NCBI RefSeq assembly: GCF_007830295.1
Contig: NZ_VLKC01000002.1
Coordinates: 964,940 to 1,028,939 of the forward strand
Direction: 5' to 3'
Source of the DNA: Sporomusa sp. KB1
GTDB taxonomy: Bacteria > Bacillota > Negativicutes > Sporomusales > Sporomusaceae
DNA length: 64,000 bases
The notes under the pieces are model-generated. The model saw only the letters and a list, made by a program, of their open reading frames with translations. It was not told the origin of the DNA and ran no database searches. The position numbers and the translations under genes were made by a program. This document shows, one piece after another, positions 26,435 through 35,475 of this stretch (the stretch's first letter is position 1; each line of letters starts with the position of its first letter).

Positions 26435-27316
26435 CTACTTAATCAAGCCGTAGGCTTTCATTTCGCTGCGGAGAAGTTCCAGGTTATGGTCTTCAAGCTC
26501 TGTTAACGGCATGCGGCATTGACCGGCCGTAAAGCCCAGCAAATTTACAGCTGCTTTAACCGGGATAGGGTTTACTTCACTAAATAAGGCTTTTATGAGA
26601 TTCAGTGTCTGAAGCTGCAACTTGATAGCACCCTTACAATCCCCCTCAAAGAACTTCGCAACCATATTGTGAGTATCCTGCGGGATAATATTAGCCATTA
26701 CAGAAATAACACCTTGACCACCTAATGACAGTACAGGCAAAACACTATTGTCATCACCGGAATATACAAAGAAGTCCTCACCACACAAATTTACTACATC
26801 ACCAACTTGACCGAGATTACATTCCTTAACGGCAATGATATTATCGATTTTAGCTAATGCTTCTATTGTCTCAGGATTTATGTTCAAATTAGTTCTGCTC
26901 GGCACATTATATAAAATTATTGGTATCGTAACACTATCAGCAATAAGCTTAAAATGCTTATATAAGCCTTTTTGTGTAGCTTTGTTATAGTAAGGAGTCA
27001 CTGATAATAGTCCGTCAGCACCCACTGCTTCAGCTGCTTTCGATAATTCTATGGCATGGCGGGTATCATTACTTCCCGTGCCAGCAATAACCGGTACGCG
27101 CTTGTTGACTGTTTCTACCGCAAACTTAATAGTAGCAATATGCTCATCATCTGGCATGGTGGAGGCTTCGCCTGTAGTAGCACAGATTACAATGGCATCT
27201 GTGCCGTTTTGGATTTGAAACTCAATTAGCTTTGCTAATGATGGATAATCAACACCATTGTCAGTAAATGGAGTTACAATAGCTACTGCAGAGCCAGTAA
27301 ATAATGGTTTTCTCAT
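26435..27316 (-). CDS. dapA: 4-hydroxy-tetrahydrodipicolinate synthase
   Basis: This 293-residue class I aldolase condenses pyruvate with aspartate semialdehyde in lysine/diaminopimelate synthesis, which also supplies dipicolinate for spores. Active-site residues are visible: T47/T48 in ATTGEAS, Y136 and R141 in YNVPSRT, and the Schiff-base K164 in VKEC. It is a single gene here, away from other dap genes. GGTGG precedes the ATG. Confidence 0.93.
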   Translation of the reverse strand: MRKPLFTGSAVAIVTPFTDNGVDYPSLAKLIEFQIQNGTDAIVICATTGEASTMPDDEHIATIKFAVETVNKRVPVIAGTGSNDTRHAIELSKAAEAVGADGLLSVTPYYNKATQKGLYKHFKLIADSVTIPIILYNVPSRTNLNINPETIEALAKIDNIIAVKECNLGQVGDVVNLCGEDFFVYSGDDNSVLPVLSLGGQGVISVMANIIPQDTHNMVAKFFEGDCKGAIKLQLQTLNLIKALFSEVNPIPVKAAVNLLGFTAGQCRMPLTELEDHNLELLRSEMKAYGLIK

Positions 27317-27573
27317 AAGTTAACCACCCTTTATTCATATTTGGTACATCAAATCATTAATACTTTGATTATATCCTATAAAACAACCAATTTCTATACA
27401 GATATCGCCTAAGTCGCTTTCTTTCTTAACAAAAATGTGATCATGCAGCGACTCAAGCTTGCCTTATATACATACAAACAGCACCTAATAAATACAATTG
27501 TCCTTATTTTTACCAAATCCGAATTTCAACTTTTAAAATTTATTTCACTACATTTAAATATTTAACCCATAAA

Positions 27574-27607
27574 CCAAAAGAGACTACAGCCGGGTAGTCT
27601 CTTTTGG
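27574..27607 (-). terminator. Terminator downstream of cstA / porin remnant
   Basis: CCAAAAGAGACTAC and GTAGTCTCTTTTGG form a perfect 14-bp stem around six bases. It lies 15 bases after the stop of the outer-membrane-protein remnant. Confidence 0.8.
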
Positions 27608-27621
27608 GCGTTCTTCCTTAA

Positions 27622-27699
27622 TTAAAAATTATAGTTTGCACCAAAGCCCATACCGTTTGCTTTGATTCCCAAGTCATTATTCTCAAAGCTACGATACGC
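27622..27699 (-). pseudogene. C-terminal tail of an outer-membrane beta-barrel protein
   Basis: Directly after the cstA stop codon, and in the same frame, 25 codons read through ENNDLGIKANGMGFGANYNF to a stop. An alternating strand ending in Asn-Phe is the standard last strand of outer-membrane barrels. No barrel gene precedes it, so this looks like the 3' scar of a lost porin or autotransporter. The remaining ~250 bases up to dapA show nothing. Confidence 0.55.
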
Positions 27700-29481
27700 T
27701 TATCTTTTTACCGCCTCATTTCGAATAAACCTAGACCACTTAAAGCTGGAGTCAACCACCGTTATTATAACAGCCAAAATCATCAAAGCCATCAGAATTG
27801 CATTTGTCAGCATTCCCTTAGGCAGATAGGTATTAAAGATAGACATACTCCCGGCCGTAACTGTAGTAACAAACAAAAAAATCATTGGCACAAAAGTAAC
27901 CAGTGCATAGCCTATGCTTTTGGTCTGTTTTAGGATGATGGTTGTGCCAATACACAGGGCAAGCGTTGCCAGCAGTTGATTAGCTACTCCGAAAATAGGC
28001 CATATTGTCGATATATTTCCGCCATAAAGCAGATAACCCCAAACAAATGATACCAGCCCACCGGTGATAATAACGCCCGGCCACCAGTTGACTTGCTCAA
28101 AGGGTCTATAAACCTTGCCAAATAAGTCTTGTACAATATACCGGGCCACCCTTGTACCGGCATCAATTGTTGTCAAAATAAATAAGGCTTCAAACATGAT
28201 GGCAAATTGATACCAATAGGTCATCAAATGCCGTAAACCGGGAATACCGGCAAAGATAGCCGCCATCCCCACAGCCAGAGACACAGCCCCACCCGGCCTG
28301 TGGGCTACATCTTCACCGACCATCGTTGACAACTGGGGTAAATCTACGATGGTATACCCTTGGGAAGCCAGACTGGGAAAGACGGCAGCAGAAGTATTTA
28401 TGGCAAAATAATCACCAGGCTGCAGCGCGGTGGCCGCAATCAATGCCATAACCCCAACAAAACATTCAGTCAACATAGCTCCGTACCCAATCATTAGGAT
28501 GTCTCCCTCATTATCCACCAACTTAGGCGTAGTGCCTGAACCAATTAAAGCATGAAAACCAGAAACAGCACCGCAAGCAATGGTAATCATCAAAAAGGGC
28601 CACACCGGACCTGGAATAATCGGTCCGCCACCATTAGTAAACACAGTAAATGCCGGCATCTGAATCTCAGGTCTTACAATAAATATTCCTAAAGCCAGAC
28701 CAGCAATTGTTCCAATTTTCAAATAAGAACTGAGGTAATCGCGTGGTGCCAGCAGAAACCAGACTGGTAGCGTTGCTGCAATAAAGCCGTATGCAGGCAA
28801 CAGAAGTTTCAGCTGCGTTTCAGAAAAGGTGAATAAGGATGCCCAGGCAGAAGCTTTAATTACCGGACCAAGGACTACCCCCAGCAAGACAAGAGCGGTA
28901 CCAATAAATGAGGCTTCACCAATATGGCCTGGCCGGAGATAACGCATGTATATTCCAATAAACATGGCAATCGGAATAGTTGCTGCAACCGTAAAGGTGC
29001 CCCAGGCATTTTTAAATAGGGCATTTACGATGACAATTGCCAGCCCCGCCATTGTCATAAGAATAATGACAAGAACCGCAAAGCTTGCGGCTGCCCCTGT
29101 CGTTTTTCCAACCTCATCTTTAGCAATTTCAGCAAGCGACCGTCCCTTGTGGCGAATTGACGCAAAAAGTACCACCATATCATGAACACCACCTGCGAGA
29201 ACGGCCCCGATCAGCAGCCAAAGAAATCCGGGTGCATAACCATACTGGGCAGCTAGAGTGGGACCAACGAGCGGTCCTGCACCGGCAATGGCTGCAAAGT
29301 GATGTCCAAATACCACCCATTTGTTGGTAGGAATGTAGTCACGACCATCATTGAGTTCATGCGCCGGTGTTTCACGACTTGGATTAATTGCTAAAATTTT
29401 CGCCGCAATAAAGCAGCCGTAGAACCGGTATGCCAGGACAAGCACCAAAGCAGTAATAATAATCAATGTTAATGCATTCAT
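27700..29481 (-). CDS. cstA: CstA-family carbon starvation protein (pyruvate/peptide transporter)
   Basis: This 593-residue polytopic membrane protein has the CstA N-terminal block (YIPTNKWVVFGHHFAAIAGAG) and many transmembrane helices. Family members (CstA, BtsT/YjiY) import pyruvate or peptides. GGAGG lies upstream of the ATG. A ferredoxin gene sits 18 bases upstream on the same strand, so the two probably form an operon. Confidence 0.9.
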   Translation of the reverse strand: MNALTLIIITALVLVLAYRFYGCFIAAKILAINPSRETPAHELNDGRDYIPTNKWVVFGHHFAAIAGAGPLVGPTLAAQYGYAPGFLWLLIGAVLAGGVHDMVVLFASIRHKGRSLAEIAKDEVGKTTGAAASFAVLVIILMTMAGLAIVIVNALFKNAWGTFTVAATIPIAMFIGIYMRYLRPGHIGEASFIGTALVLLGVVLGPVIKASAWASLFTFSETQLKLLLPAYGFIAATLPVWFLLAPRDYLSSYLKIGTIAGLALGIFIVRPEIQMPAFTVFTNGGGPIIPGPVWPFLMITIACGAVSGFHALIGSGTTPKLVDNEGDILMIGYGAMLTECFVGVMALIAATALQPGDYFAINTSAAVFPSLASQGYTIVDLPQLSTMVGEDVAHRPGGAVSLAVGMAAIFAGIPGLRHLMTYWYQFAIMFEALFILTTIDAGTRVARYIVQDLFGKVYRPFEQVNWWPGVIITGGLVSFVWGYLLYGGNISTIWPIFGVANQLLATLALCIGTTIILKQTKSIGYALVTFVPMIFLFVTTVTAGSMSIFNTYLPKGMLTNAILMALMILAVIITVVDSSFKWSRFIRNEAVKR

Positions 29482-29499
29482 ACTAGTTAGTTCCTCCAG

Positions 29500-29766
29500 C
29501 TATTTTGATTTATGCCCAGAAATGGGCCATGCACCGCCGCCAAAAAAAGAGTCCGATTCGCGGTTGATACTGCGATACGGGTCTGTTTCATGTACTATCG
29601 CATTTGTTGGGCATACTTCAGCGCATAGTCCACAGCCTTTACAGACAGTATCATCTATACCATATTTTTCTTCTGCCGCGTAGATGGCTCCTTCTGGGCA
29701 CACCTCCACACAGCGATTACATCGCTCACATTTATTGGTAATAAAGTATCTAATTAACTCTGCCAT
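29500..29766 (-). CDS. 2[4Fe-4S] ferredoxin
   Basis: This 88-residue protein has two CxxCxxCxxxCP clusters (CERCNRCVEVCP and CKGCGLCAEVCP), each ligating one [4Fe-4S]. GGGAGG places the start at the ATG 29766 rather than the longer frame from 29802. The C-terminal tail of ~30 residues (SINRESDSFFGGG) is longer than in classic clostridial ferredoxin. Pairing with cstA is unusual; a link to pyruvate oxidation is possible. Confidence 0.9.
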   Translation of the reverse strand: MAELIRYFITNKCERCNRCVEVCPEGAIYAAEEKYGIDDTVCKGCGLCAEVCPTNAIVHETDPYRSINRESDSFFGGGAWPISGHKSK

Positions 29767-29875
29767 AAACGTACCTCCCTCTTTGCCATTAGCATGATAC
29801 AAAATTACTATCTATATTCAGTTATCAGGTTCCATTCCGCTATTGTCATAAGGCTGTATATAGATTTACAACGAT

Positions 29876-29920
29876 GAAATCGGCTTAATTCCCTGCTTAG
29901 CAAAGAATTAAGCCGATTTC
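29876..29920. terminator. Strong hairpin after the coiled-coil gene
   Basis: GAAATCGGCTTAATTC and GAATTAAGCCGATTTC form a perfect 16-bp stem around a 13-base loop. Neither side has a long T run, but it lies 30 bases after the minus-strand stop. Confidence 0.65.
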
Positions 29921-29950
29921 ACTTTAATAGCGCTAAAGTTAGCAAACACA

Positions 29951-32911
29951 TTATCGCCCTCTTCTCAGAGCGGTTTTGAAAGTGGTAGTTATTTTACTGT
30001 ATGCCTTGGGATTACGAGTACGCAACTTCTCCAGCCAGTATGTCAGTTTGGTATGACTCTCTTGCTTTCCTGCCAACCAAACCAGCAAACGGCTAAACCC
30101 AAACTCATATTCATCAACTTTAACATATACTGCCAAGAGTTTAAATACCATGCGATCAGAATGAATGGCAATTACTTTTTCCACAGCTTCTTCGGCCAGT
30201 ATTTCGCGTATATAGCTATGCTCACTCAGCCTTAACATGGCATAAAACCAGGTAATACACTGTACTTCGTCAGCTAAATAGCCATTTAGCAGCTGGGCCT
30301 CTAGTTTTTCCAAAAACAGCCCCTGCAGATAAGCGGCTTGCACCGTTTTAAACCGTTGTTCGCCTTCAAGCAAATTAAGTACAAACTCCAGTTTTGGACA
30401 AAATGCATGTTGGTCAAAGTTCCAAACGTGACAAAAAATCCGATTATTAATCACATCATATATCCAGATCTCACCAAAGCGCAGACAGCTGTCTTGTTTA
30501 CGCTGCGCATCATACATTATTGTTTTATACTCTTCCAGATCAGCAGTATACCATTCTTTAATCATCTCTTGGGCAATGCCTTTGGCGTCTTCATCTTCTA
30601 TTTGGAACTGGCTCCTGAGCGCCAGTTCTTCCTGCTTGTTAGAGTAGCGAAAAACCGGCAGACTTTGTTCCCAGAGATTATCAACCGGTTGTTTACAGGT
30701 ATCAATTAACTCATACTGTGCATTTACGGTGATCACAACTGCTCCATTGCGGGGGGTGACAGCAAACAGACCGCTACGAACTACTTTCCGCCCTTTATCA
30801 GTCAGTTCGTAGTTTCTAGTGCCGCCAGCCTCACATTCACTTAGCAATTGGCACCGGACAAGTTCACTAAGGGTATAGCTGACAACGACCTCTTCCACTC
30901 GTAACAAATTGCCAATACCTTGTTGACTACACAGCTCAGCCAGGCCGCAGGAAATACATTTCATAATAAACTCTTCGATGAGGTTATAGCGCCTGTATCC
31001 GTCAAGCCTAAATTCTACTGATATAAGCGCAACAGGCAGTTGCCATTCCCGCGTCTCCAATAGTACCAGTCCGGCTTGCTCAGCGATTATGTGTTGAGCG
31101 ATATTCTCAACTTCTAAGGATTTTTTTCCTAAAAGTGCTGTCGCCGGAGTCGCTCCGCTTACTAGGTCAGTCATGCCAGCGTTACATTCAGGCTGGTAGT
31201 GAGCTTTCTGTATCCGGCTTATCCATTCCTTCAACAACAAAACCTTTATTTTATTATCAAAGCTCACGCTATTTGTCAACTGTGTTGAAATTGTTTTGAT
31301 TCTTGAAGAAATGATATCTTGCTCACAAACTAATCTCTCCAGTTTACCACAGGCTACCGTTATTACATCTTCCAATTCGATCAGACGCTGGCGGTATTCC
31401 TGCAACCTATTTGTGTTATCTGTCCTTTGTTTCTCAATATCGTCACACCGCTGTGAGAGATCTTCCAAACTATTTTGCTGTTCTCGCTGGCGAGCCACTG
31501 CCACTATGTCATTTTCCTGCAATAAACCCTGCTCAGCAAGCACAGACTTCTGCTGTTGCAGCTTGTACTGAGCCTGCTCCAGCGTGTGCTCAATTTTTCC
31601 TAGACTTTGTTCCAGCTCAAGTACATCATCAACGACATTGGGGTCCATTCGCATTTTAAGATCTTGTGTTTCCTTACGGGAACTTAGCAGTTGTTTTGTT
31701 AAAGCCGCTAATTCCTCTTGGCACTGGATATAGGCATGTTCCAGTGAATATCCGCAATCCAGAAGCTGCCGGTAGCAAGCCTCATAAATCCGTTGCGTAA
31801 GATGACGGCATTCCAACAATACCTTATCAATTTCGGCAATTGTTTGTTCACGAAGAACAGCAGGTGAAACTGCCAATTCTTCCATAGACTTAGCCTTTAC
31901 AAGCAAATCCAATAACGTTTTTTTCCACTGCGCACACAGACCGAGTTTAGCTAATATTCCCGGTGGTGTAACCCATAATAGATCATTGACTTCCTGGCGT
32001 AAGTGACTGATACTTTGATAATTAACCACCACACCCTTTGGATCTGACGGAAGATCACTTATCGTCAAACCATAGTCCTTCGCCGTATCGTTTAGGACGT
32101 AAGCTAGTTCACGTAATTGGTTTATTTTATCAAACTCCGTAGATTTAAGATCATATTGTCGTTGCTTAATAATATTGATTAGTTCCAATAAACGACTGAT
32201 ATCCTGATTCAGAAAGTGATTTACCGGTGCTTGCGCCTGGCACGCCACCTGCTGCACGACAGTTACAAAATCAGTGAGGTCTTGGTTGTACTGTGCTACA
32301 GCAATAATTTGCTCCTCGCGCTTACCGCTTAATAATACATAAGCATCTTGTTTGTGCTCAATAAGCAGCGACAAGGCATTAATCAGTTTTGTCTTTTCCG
32401 CTTCAATGCGCTGCAACTCAAGTTTCCGGGAAATTACAGTTGCTTGTAGCTTTGCATTCTGCTGTTCCAGGTCAGCCAGTTCAGCTAAATAGGTTAACTG
32501 TACAGTCACCTCTTCCCTTTTCACCAGGTTTTGGGCAATGACAGCTTCTGTCTCAAACTGGGCCGCAAACAACCGGTCTGCTTCCTTGTCAGCAGGTGCC
32601 GACCTTGGCAGACTAGTTTCCTGCTCGTTCACTATTTCCTGATACTCTGCTTGCAGAGCTTCATGCCGTGCTTTTAAAGTCTCACTGTCGCGTTGAACTT
32701 TATGCTCAAATTGAGCTAACTCCCGCCATTGTTCATCATCGCCGGTAATCTCGTCTGCGATAACAGTACATTCCGCTTTTATTTCATCCTGCCGTTTTGT
32801 GAGATTGGCAAGCTCCAGCTGCATGCTAACGGTTTCTTCCTGTTTTTTTTGCAGCTCAAGCAAGTCTCGTTGGCACCAAATCGCTATTTGACTTAAGTTT
32901 AAGGGTGCCAT
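29951..32911 (-). CDS. Large coiled-coil protein with C-terminal winged helix, unknown
   Basis: This 986-residue protein matches no family I recognise. Residues ~15-260 and ~400-560 are long Glu/Gln/Lys/Leu-rich coiled coils. Residues ~665-715 look like a winged helix (VVSYTLSELVRCQLLSE, then YELTDKGRKVVRSG). The last ~230 residues are mostly helical. There is no Walker A motif, signal peptide or membrane segment, so it is not an SMC-type ATPase. The ATG at 32911 has only a weak ribosome site; a perfect one 25 bases further up belongs to a nine-codon frame that overlaps this start. The upstream region 32941-33010 shows nothing else. Confidence 0.75.
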   Translation of the reverse strand: MAPLNLSQIAIWCQRDLLELQKKQEETVSMQLELANLTKRQDEIKAECTVIADEITGDDEQWRELAQFEHKVQRDSETLKARHEALQAEYQEIVNEQETSLPRSAPADKEADRLFAAQFETEAVIAQNLVKREEVTVQLTYLAELADLEQQNAKLQATVISRKLELQRIEAEKTKLINALSLLIEHKQDAYVLLSGKREEQIIAVAQYNQDLTDFVTVVQQVACQAQAPVNHFLNQDISRLLELINIIKQRQYDLKSTEFDKINQLRELAYVLNDTAKDYGLTISDLPSDPKGVVVNYQSISHLRQEVNDLLWVTPPGILAKLGLCAQWKKTLLDLLVKAKSMEELAVSPAVLREQTIAEIDKVLLECRHLTQRIYEACYRQLLDCGYSLEHAYIQCQEELAALTKQLLSSRKETQDLKMRMDPNVVDDVLELEQSLGKIEHTLEQAQYKLQQQKSVLAEQGLLQENDIVAVARQREQQNSLEDLSQRCDDIEKQRTDNTNRLQEYRQRLIELEDVITVACGKLERLVCEQDIISSRIKTISTQLTNSVSFDNKIKVLLLKEWISRIQKAHYQPECNAGMTDLVSGATPATALLGKKSLEVENIAQHIIAEQAGLVLLETREWQLPVALISVEFRLDGYRRYNLIEEFIMKCISCGLAELCSQQGIGNLLRVEEVVVSYTLSELVRCQLLSECEAGGTRNYELTDKGRKVVRSGLFAVTPRNGAVVITVNAQYELIDTCKQPVDNLWEQSLPVFRYSNKQEELALRSQFQIEDEDAKGIAQEMIKEWYTADLEEYKTIMYDAQRKQDSCLRFGEIWIYDVINNRIFCHVWNFDQHAFCPKLEFVLNLLEGEQRFKTVQAAYLQGLFLEKLEAQLLNGYLADEVQCITWFYAMLRLSEHSYIREILAEEAVEKVIAIHSDRMVFKLLAVYVKVDEYEFGFSRLLVWLAGKQESHTKLTYWLEKLRTRNPKAYSKITTTFKTALRRGR

Positions 32912-32928
32912 TCTATCTTCTTACCCAT
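32899..32928 (-). CDS. Overlapping nine-codon leader or displaced N-terminus of the coiled-coil gene
   Basis: GGAGG stands seven bases before an ATG at 32928 that opens MGKKIEWHP and stops. The frame runs into the big gene in a different phase. A -1 shift at CCT-TAA would fuse MGKKIEWHP to LNLSQIAIW of the large protein, a natural-looking N-terminus. It is either a coupling leader, a frameshift in the sequence or a recoding site. Confidence 0.45.
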   Translation of the reverse strand: MGKKIEWHP

Positions 32929-33010
32929 GTAACGTCCTCCAGTAAAACCTTTCTTACTATGTATATATTTTACACAAAGCTACCGGCTCCCCCTTCAAAA
33001 ACAGCTAAAA

Positions 33011-33041
33011 ACAAAAAAAATTCTAGATTAACTAGAATTTT
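33011..33041 (-). terminator. Terminator of the tatA-selenoprotein transcript
   Basis: On the minus strand AAATTCTAG pairs with CTAGAATTT around TTAAT, then runs into TTTTTTT. It is 12 bases after the TAA of the CC/Se-motif gene, which supports that gene as a real transcribed unit. Confidence 0.85.
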
Positions 33042-33052
33042 TGGAGTCCCTA

Positions 33053-33349
33053 TTAGCCCACAACAGCAACCAGCTTTTTATAAAATAGCAGCTTTGCTAA
33101 TTTTACACTAACAGTTTGAAAGTTAGCTGGCACGTTGTCAGAGTAAAAGACAGTTATATCATCTACCGTCATCTTATAGTAAATTTGAATCTTTTCCGGA
33201 TCTATTCCCAGTCGCACGGACGGGAGTTTGGCCTCGTGGCCACCCCCTCAGCAACTGCCAGGACGCCTGGCAACAGTAAGAGTAATCGCCTTATCCTTAT
33301 TTTTTTTCATTATATAATCGCGGGCTGCTGGCTCAATAATTATATTCAC
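33053..33349 (-). CDS. CC/Se-motif (HesB-like) selenoprotein with in-frame TGA
   Basis: A GTG at 33349 overlaps the tatA stop (GTGA) and opens a 99-codon frame with one TGA (33248-33250) and a final TAA at 33053. The translation has an alpha/beta start (IIIEPAARDYIMKK, AITLTVARR), then PGSC-U-GGGHEAKLP, VRLGIDPEKI and VDDITVFYSDN. This fits the ~95-100 residue CC/Se-motif family, in which Cys-Cys or Cys-Sec occupy this spot. A G/C-rich hairpin starts directly after the TGA and a terminator follows the TAA. A nonsense mutation of a Cys codon is the alternative. The molecular function is unknown; redox chemistry or metal binding at C-U is likely. Confidence 0.72.
33222..33247 (-). promoter_or_regulatory. 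Candidate SECIS hairpin of the CC/Se-motif gene
   Basis: Immediately 3' of the TGA, GGGGGTGGCC pairs with GGCC-AAA-CTCCC (two-base bulge, one G-U) around the loop ACGA. A stem-loop here is where bacterial SelB-binding elements sit. The loop is not an exact match to the E. coli fdhF type. Confidence 0.5.
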
Positions 33350-33552
33350 TTTGTTTGTTCCGCCTTCTTTTCTACCGGCTCAGCCTTGATAGTGATCGTT
33401 TCGTCCTTCGCACCCTCACCGGCAAGGGCCCGCCGAAGCTCCGTCATCCCCTTACCAAGAGCCTTACCTGCTTCCGGCAACTTACCTGGTCCAAATACAA
33501 GCAGAGCAATAACTAGTATTACGCTCAGTTCAGCCATACCTAGATTAAACAT
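33346..33552 (-). CDS. tatA: Twin-arginine translocase subunit TatA
   Basis: This 68-residue protein has a short N-terminal membrane helix (LSVILVIALLVFGPGKLPE) and an amphipathic helix, the TatA/E layout with the FGPGKLPE hinge. Tat exports folded cofactor proteins, and the molybdopterin reductase encoded at 39-41 kb has a twin-arginine signal. No tatC is in the window. Its stop overlaps the start of the selenoprotein gene by four bases, so the two are translationally coupled. Confidence 0.93.
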   Translation of the reverse strand: MFNLGMAELSVILVIALLVFGPGKLPEAGKALGKGMTELRRALAGEGAKDETITIKAEPVEKKAEQTK

Positions 33553-33631
33553 AGTTCCACATCCCTTTGTTATTTTTTACCACTCAGGTCTTATTATGAA
33601 CTGTGTATTCAAACCTATCAGCTTTTTGTGC

Positions 33632-35107
33632 TTATGCAAATTGCAGTACTTCTACTCCTACGTTAGAATTTCTTTCAATCGCCTTAATCGTATTATCTAT
33701 ATGAACAAATATCTCCTCTGATAGTTTTTTAGCTTGCATATATAAGTCATTAGCCTGTGCTAAATTATTACGATTAACCGCATCAATTACTTTTGTACCC
33801 ATGCTATGCAATTCCTGATGTACCCCATCAATGGCCGACCATTCTTTGGCTATATCGGGATGAGTTATCGTAATAGCATGATAAAAATGTCCAAAGGCAC
33901 ATCTCTTAGAATTGGTCTGAATAGGATAAGGTTTCATTTCATCAACTATTCGTTTCAAATTCTTCATCCAATTGCCATGAGCTTCTTTTGCCTTTATAAG
34001 ATTTTTTGTCAACTCGTCATTGGTAATAGCATTGATACCGCCATTTAATGATGATATCATATCTCTGATAATCTCACTAAGTTGATCGTCAATCTGGGAT
34101 ATTTCTTTCGCATTGACAGCACTTTCAGTAGCGTCAGCATGAATAATCTGTGTCATGCTATGCAGCTTTTCGGCATCTTGCGCTGATAAATTCATGGCTT
34201 GATTTACTTGTTTTGCGGCTTCTTTAATATCTTGCATGGAATCTGATATTTTATCCACATCATTAATTGTGTCTTTTAACATAAGTACATTTTCTTTTAT
34301 TGTGCCTGATATTATATCAAGTTTTGCGTTCATGTTGCTTGTAGATTGCAGGGTATTATTCAGGCTTTCCCTGCTGCCGTTGGCTGCTTGGTGGATGTTA
34401 TTAACAAAGACTCTCATATCATCTAAATTAGTTTTAGTACTATCGGCTAATTTTCTAATTTCATTAGCCACAACGGCAAATCCCCGGCCAAATTCCCCTG
34501 CACGAGCCGCTTCGATAGAAGCATTAAGAGCTAACAAATTAGTCTGTTCGGCAATGGCTTCCACGCCATTGACAATTTCGCTTACTTTCGCAGCCATGTC
34601 TACTAACTGTGCTATTTGCTCACTCATAGTAGTTGTATCTTGTACAACATTCTCTTTTAATGTATTAACTTCAGTTAATTGAACCATACTTTCATCATTC
34701 TTGCGAATTAAATTAGTAGAGGACTCCGATAATTGATTCATTGTCGCAGAAGTATGACCAATTGTCTCATTCACATCATTCATACTTGCCGTGATTTCCT
34801 CAACTATAGCAAGGTTTGATTCACTTAATGCCGACATATTTTGGGCAAAATCCATCAGTTCATAGGCAGAGTGTGTCATTTTAACATCAAATTCACTTAA
34901 CGAGGATATAATACTTACCATTTGTTTAGAACTTACCGACATTTTCTTTTCACTTGCTAACAACTTATCAAAGTGCTTGAGTAGTGTTTGATGAATGGGG
35001 TAATCAACCGTAAGCTCTGCAACTACTTTTCCATTAAGCCGGTCTTCCACATTTTGAATTATACAAAGGGCTTCCTTGCAGGGTGCATTTTTTTTAAATA
35101 AATTCAT
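33632..35107 (-). CDS. Soluble methyl-accepting transducer with C-terminal CZB zinc domain
   Basis: This 491-residue transducer has no membrane segment. The signalling region includes [18 protein letters not shown] (~180-200). The C-terminal ~120 residues form a CZB zinc-binding domain ([22 protein letters not shown]) with the conserved His/Cys ligands. CZB domains sense zinc or oxidation of the zinc-bound cysteine. It is therefore a cytoplasmic redox or metal taxis receptor, next to a respiratory oxidoreductase locus. Confidence 0.9.
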   Translation of the reverse strand: MNLFKKNAPCKEALCIIQNVEDRLNGKVVAELTVDYPIHQTLLKHFDKLLASEKKMSVSSKQMVSIISSLSEFDVKMTHSAYELMDFAQNMSALSESNLAIVEEITASMNDVNETIGHTSATMNQLSESSTNLIRKNDESMVQLTEVNTLKENVVQDTTTMSEQIAQLVDMAAKVSEIVNGVEAIAEQTNLLALNASIEAARAGEFGRGFAVVANEIRKLADSTKTNLDDMRVFVNNIHQAANGSRESLNNTLQSTSNMNAKLDIISGTIKENVLMLKDTINDVDKISDSMQDIKEAAKQVNQAMNLSAQDAEKLHSMTQIIHADATESAVNAKEISQIDDQLSEIIRDMISSLNGGINAITNDELTKNLIKAKEAHGNWMKNLKRIVDEMKPYPIQTNSKRCAFGHFYHAITITHPDIAKEWSAIDGVHQELHSMGTKVIDAVNRNNLAQANDLYMQAKKLSEEIFVHIDNTIKAIERNSNVGVEVLQFA

Positions 35108-35475
35108 AGCGATACTTCCTCCCTCACTATCCTAAGCATGCGCAGCAATAACAAAATTTATAAGATTTGAAATGTAAATTAGTAACGCCTGCACCTCTCT
35201 GTAAATATTAACTATTACTATTTTATTATTCCTACCAAAACATGAAATTCCTGCTATGTTGTGTAATTCGACAAAAATTTTCATTCGTGACTTCCGCCGT
35301 TATAATCAAGGAACATCTTGATATCAATCATACCCTCTAGCAGTTAAGCGCCGGGCTGTGCTATGATACCATATGCCGCATTACAACATCATCGACAATA
35401 TAGGAAATGCTAATTTGTATCCTGGTAAATTAGTAACGCTGGTACGATGTACCAGCGAAAAGACAACCAAACAAA
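35108..35475. other. Intergenic region, transducer promoter side and DUF5714 terminator
   Basis: This 368-base gap holds the terminator of the DUF5714 gene. The 14-mer TAAATTAGTAACGC occurs at 35175-35188 and again at 35426-35439, 251 bases apart in the same orientation. I see no coding sequence. Confidence 0.5.
35438..35456 (-). terminator. Hairpin after the DUF5714 gene
   Basis: GCTGGTAC and GTACCAGC form a perfect 8-bp stem around three bases, 20 bases after the stop, with a moderately T-rich follow-on on the minus strand. Confidence 0.55.

Noticed and set aside
33116..33721. Plus-strand 201-codon open frame over the tatA region
   Set aside because: It is the antisense shadow of tatA and the selenoprotein candidate; it has no ribosome site and no protein-like motifs.
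35175..35439. Direct repeat TAAATTAGTAACGC as ends of a mobile element
   Set aside because: Only 14 bases match, no coding capacity or inverted repeats lie between, so it is reported only as part of the gap.
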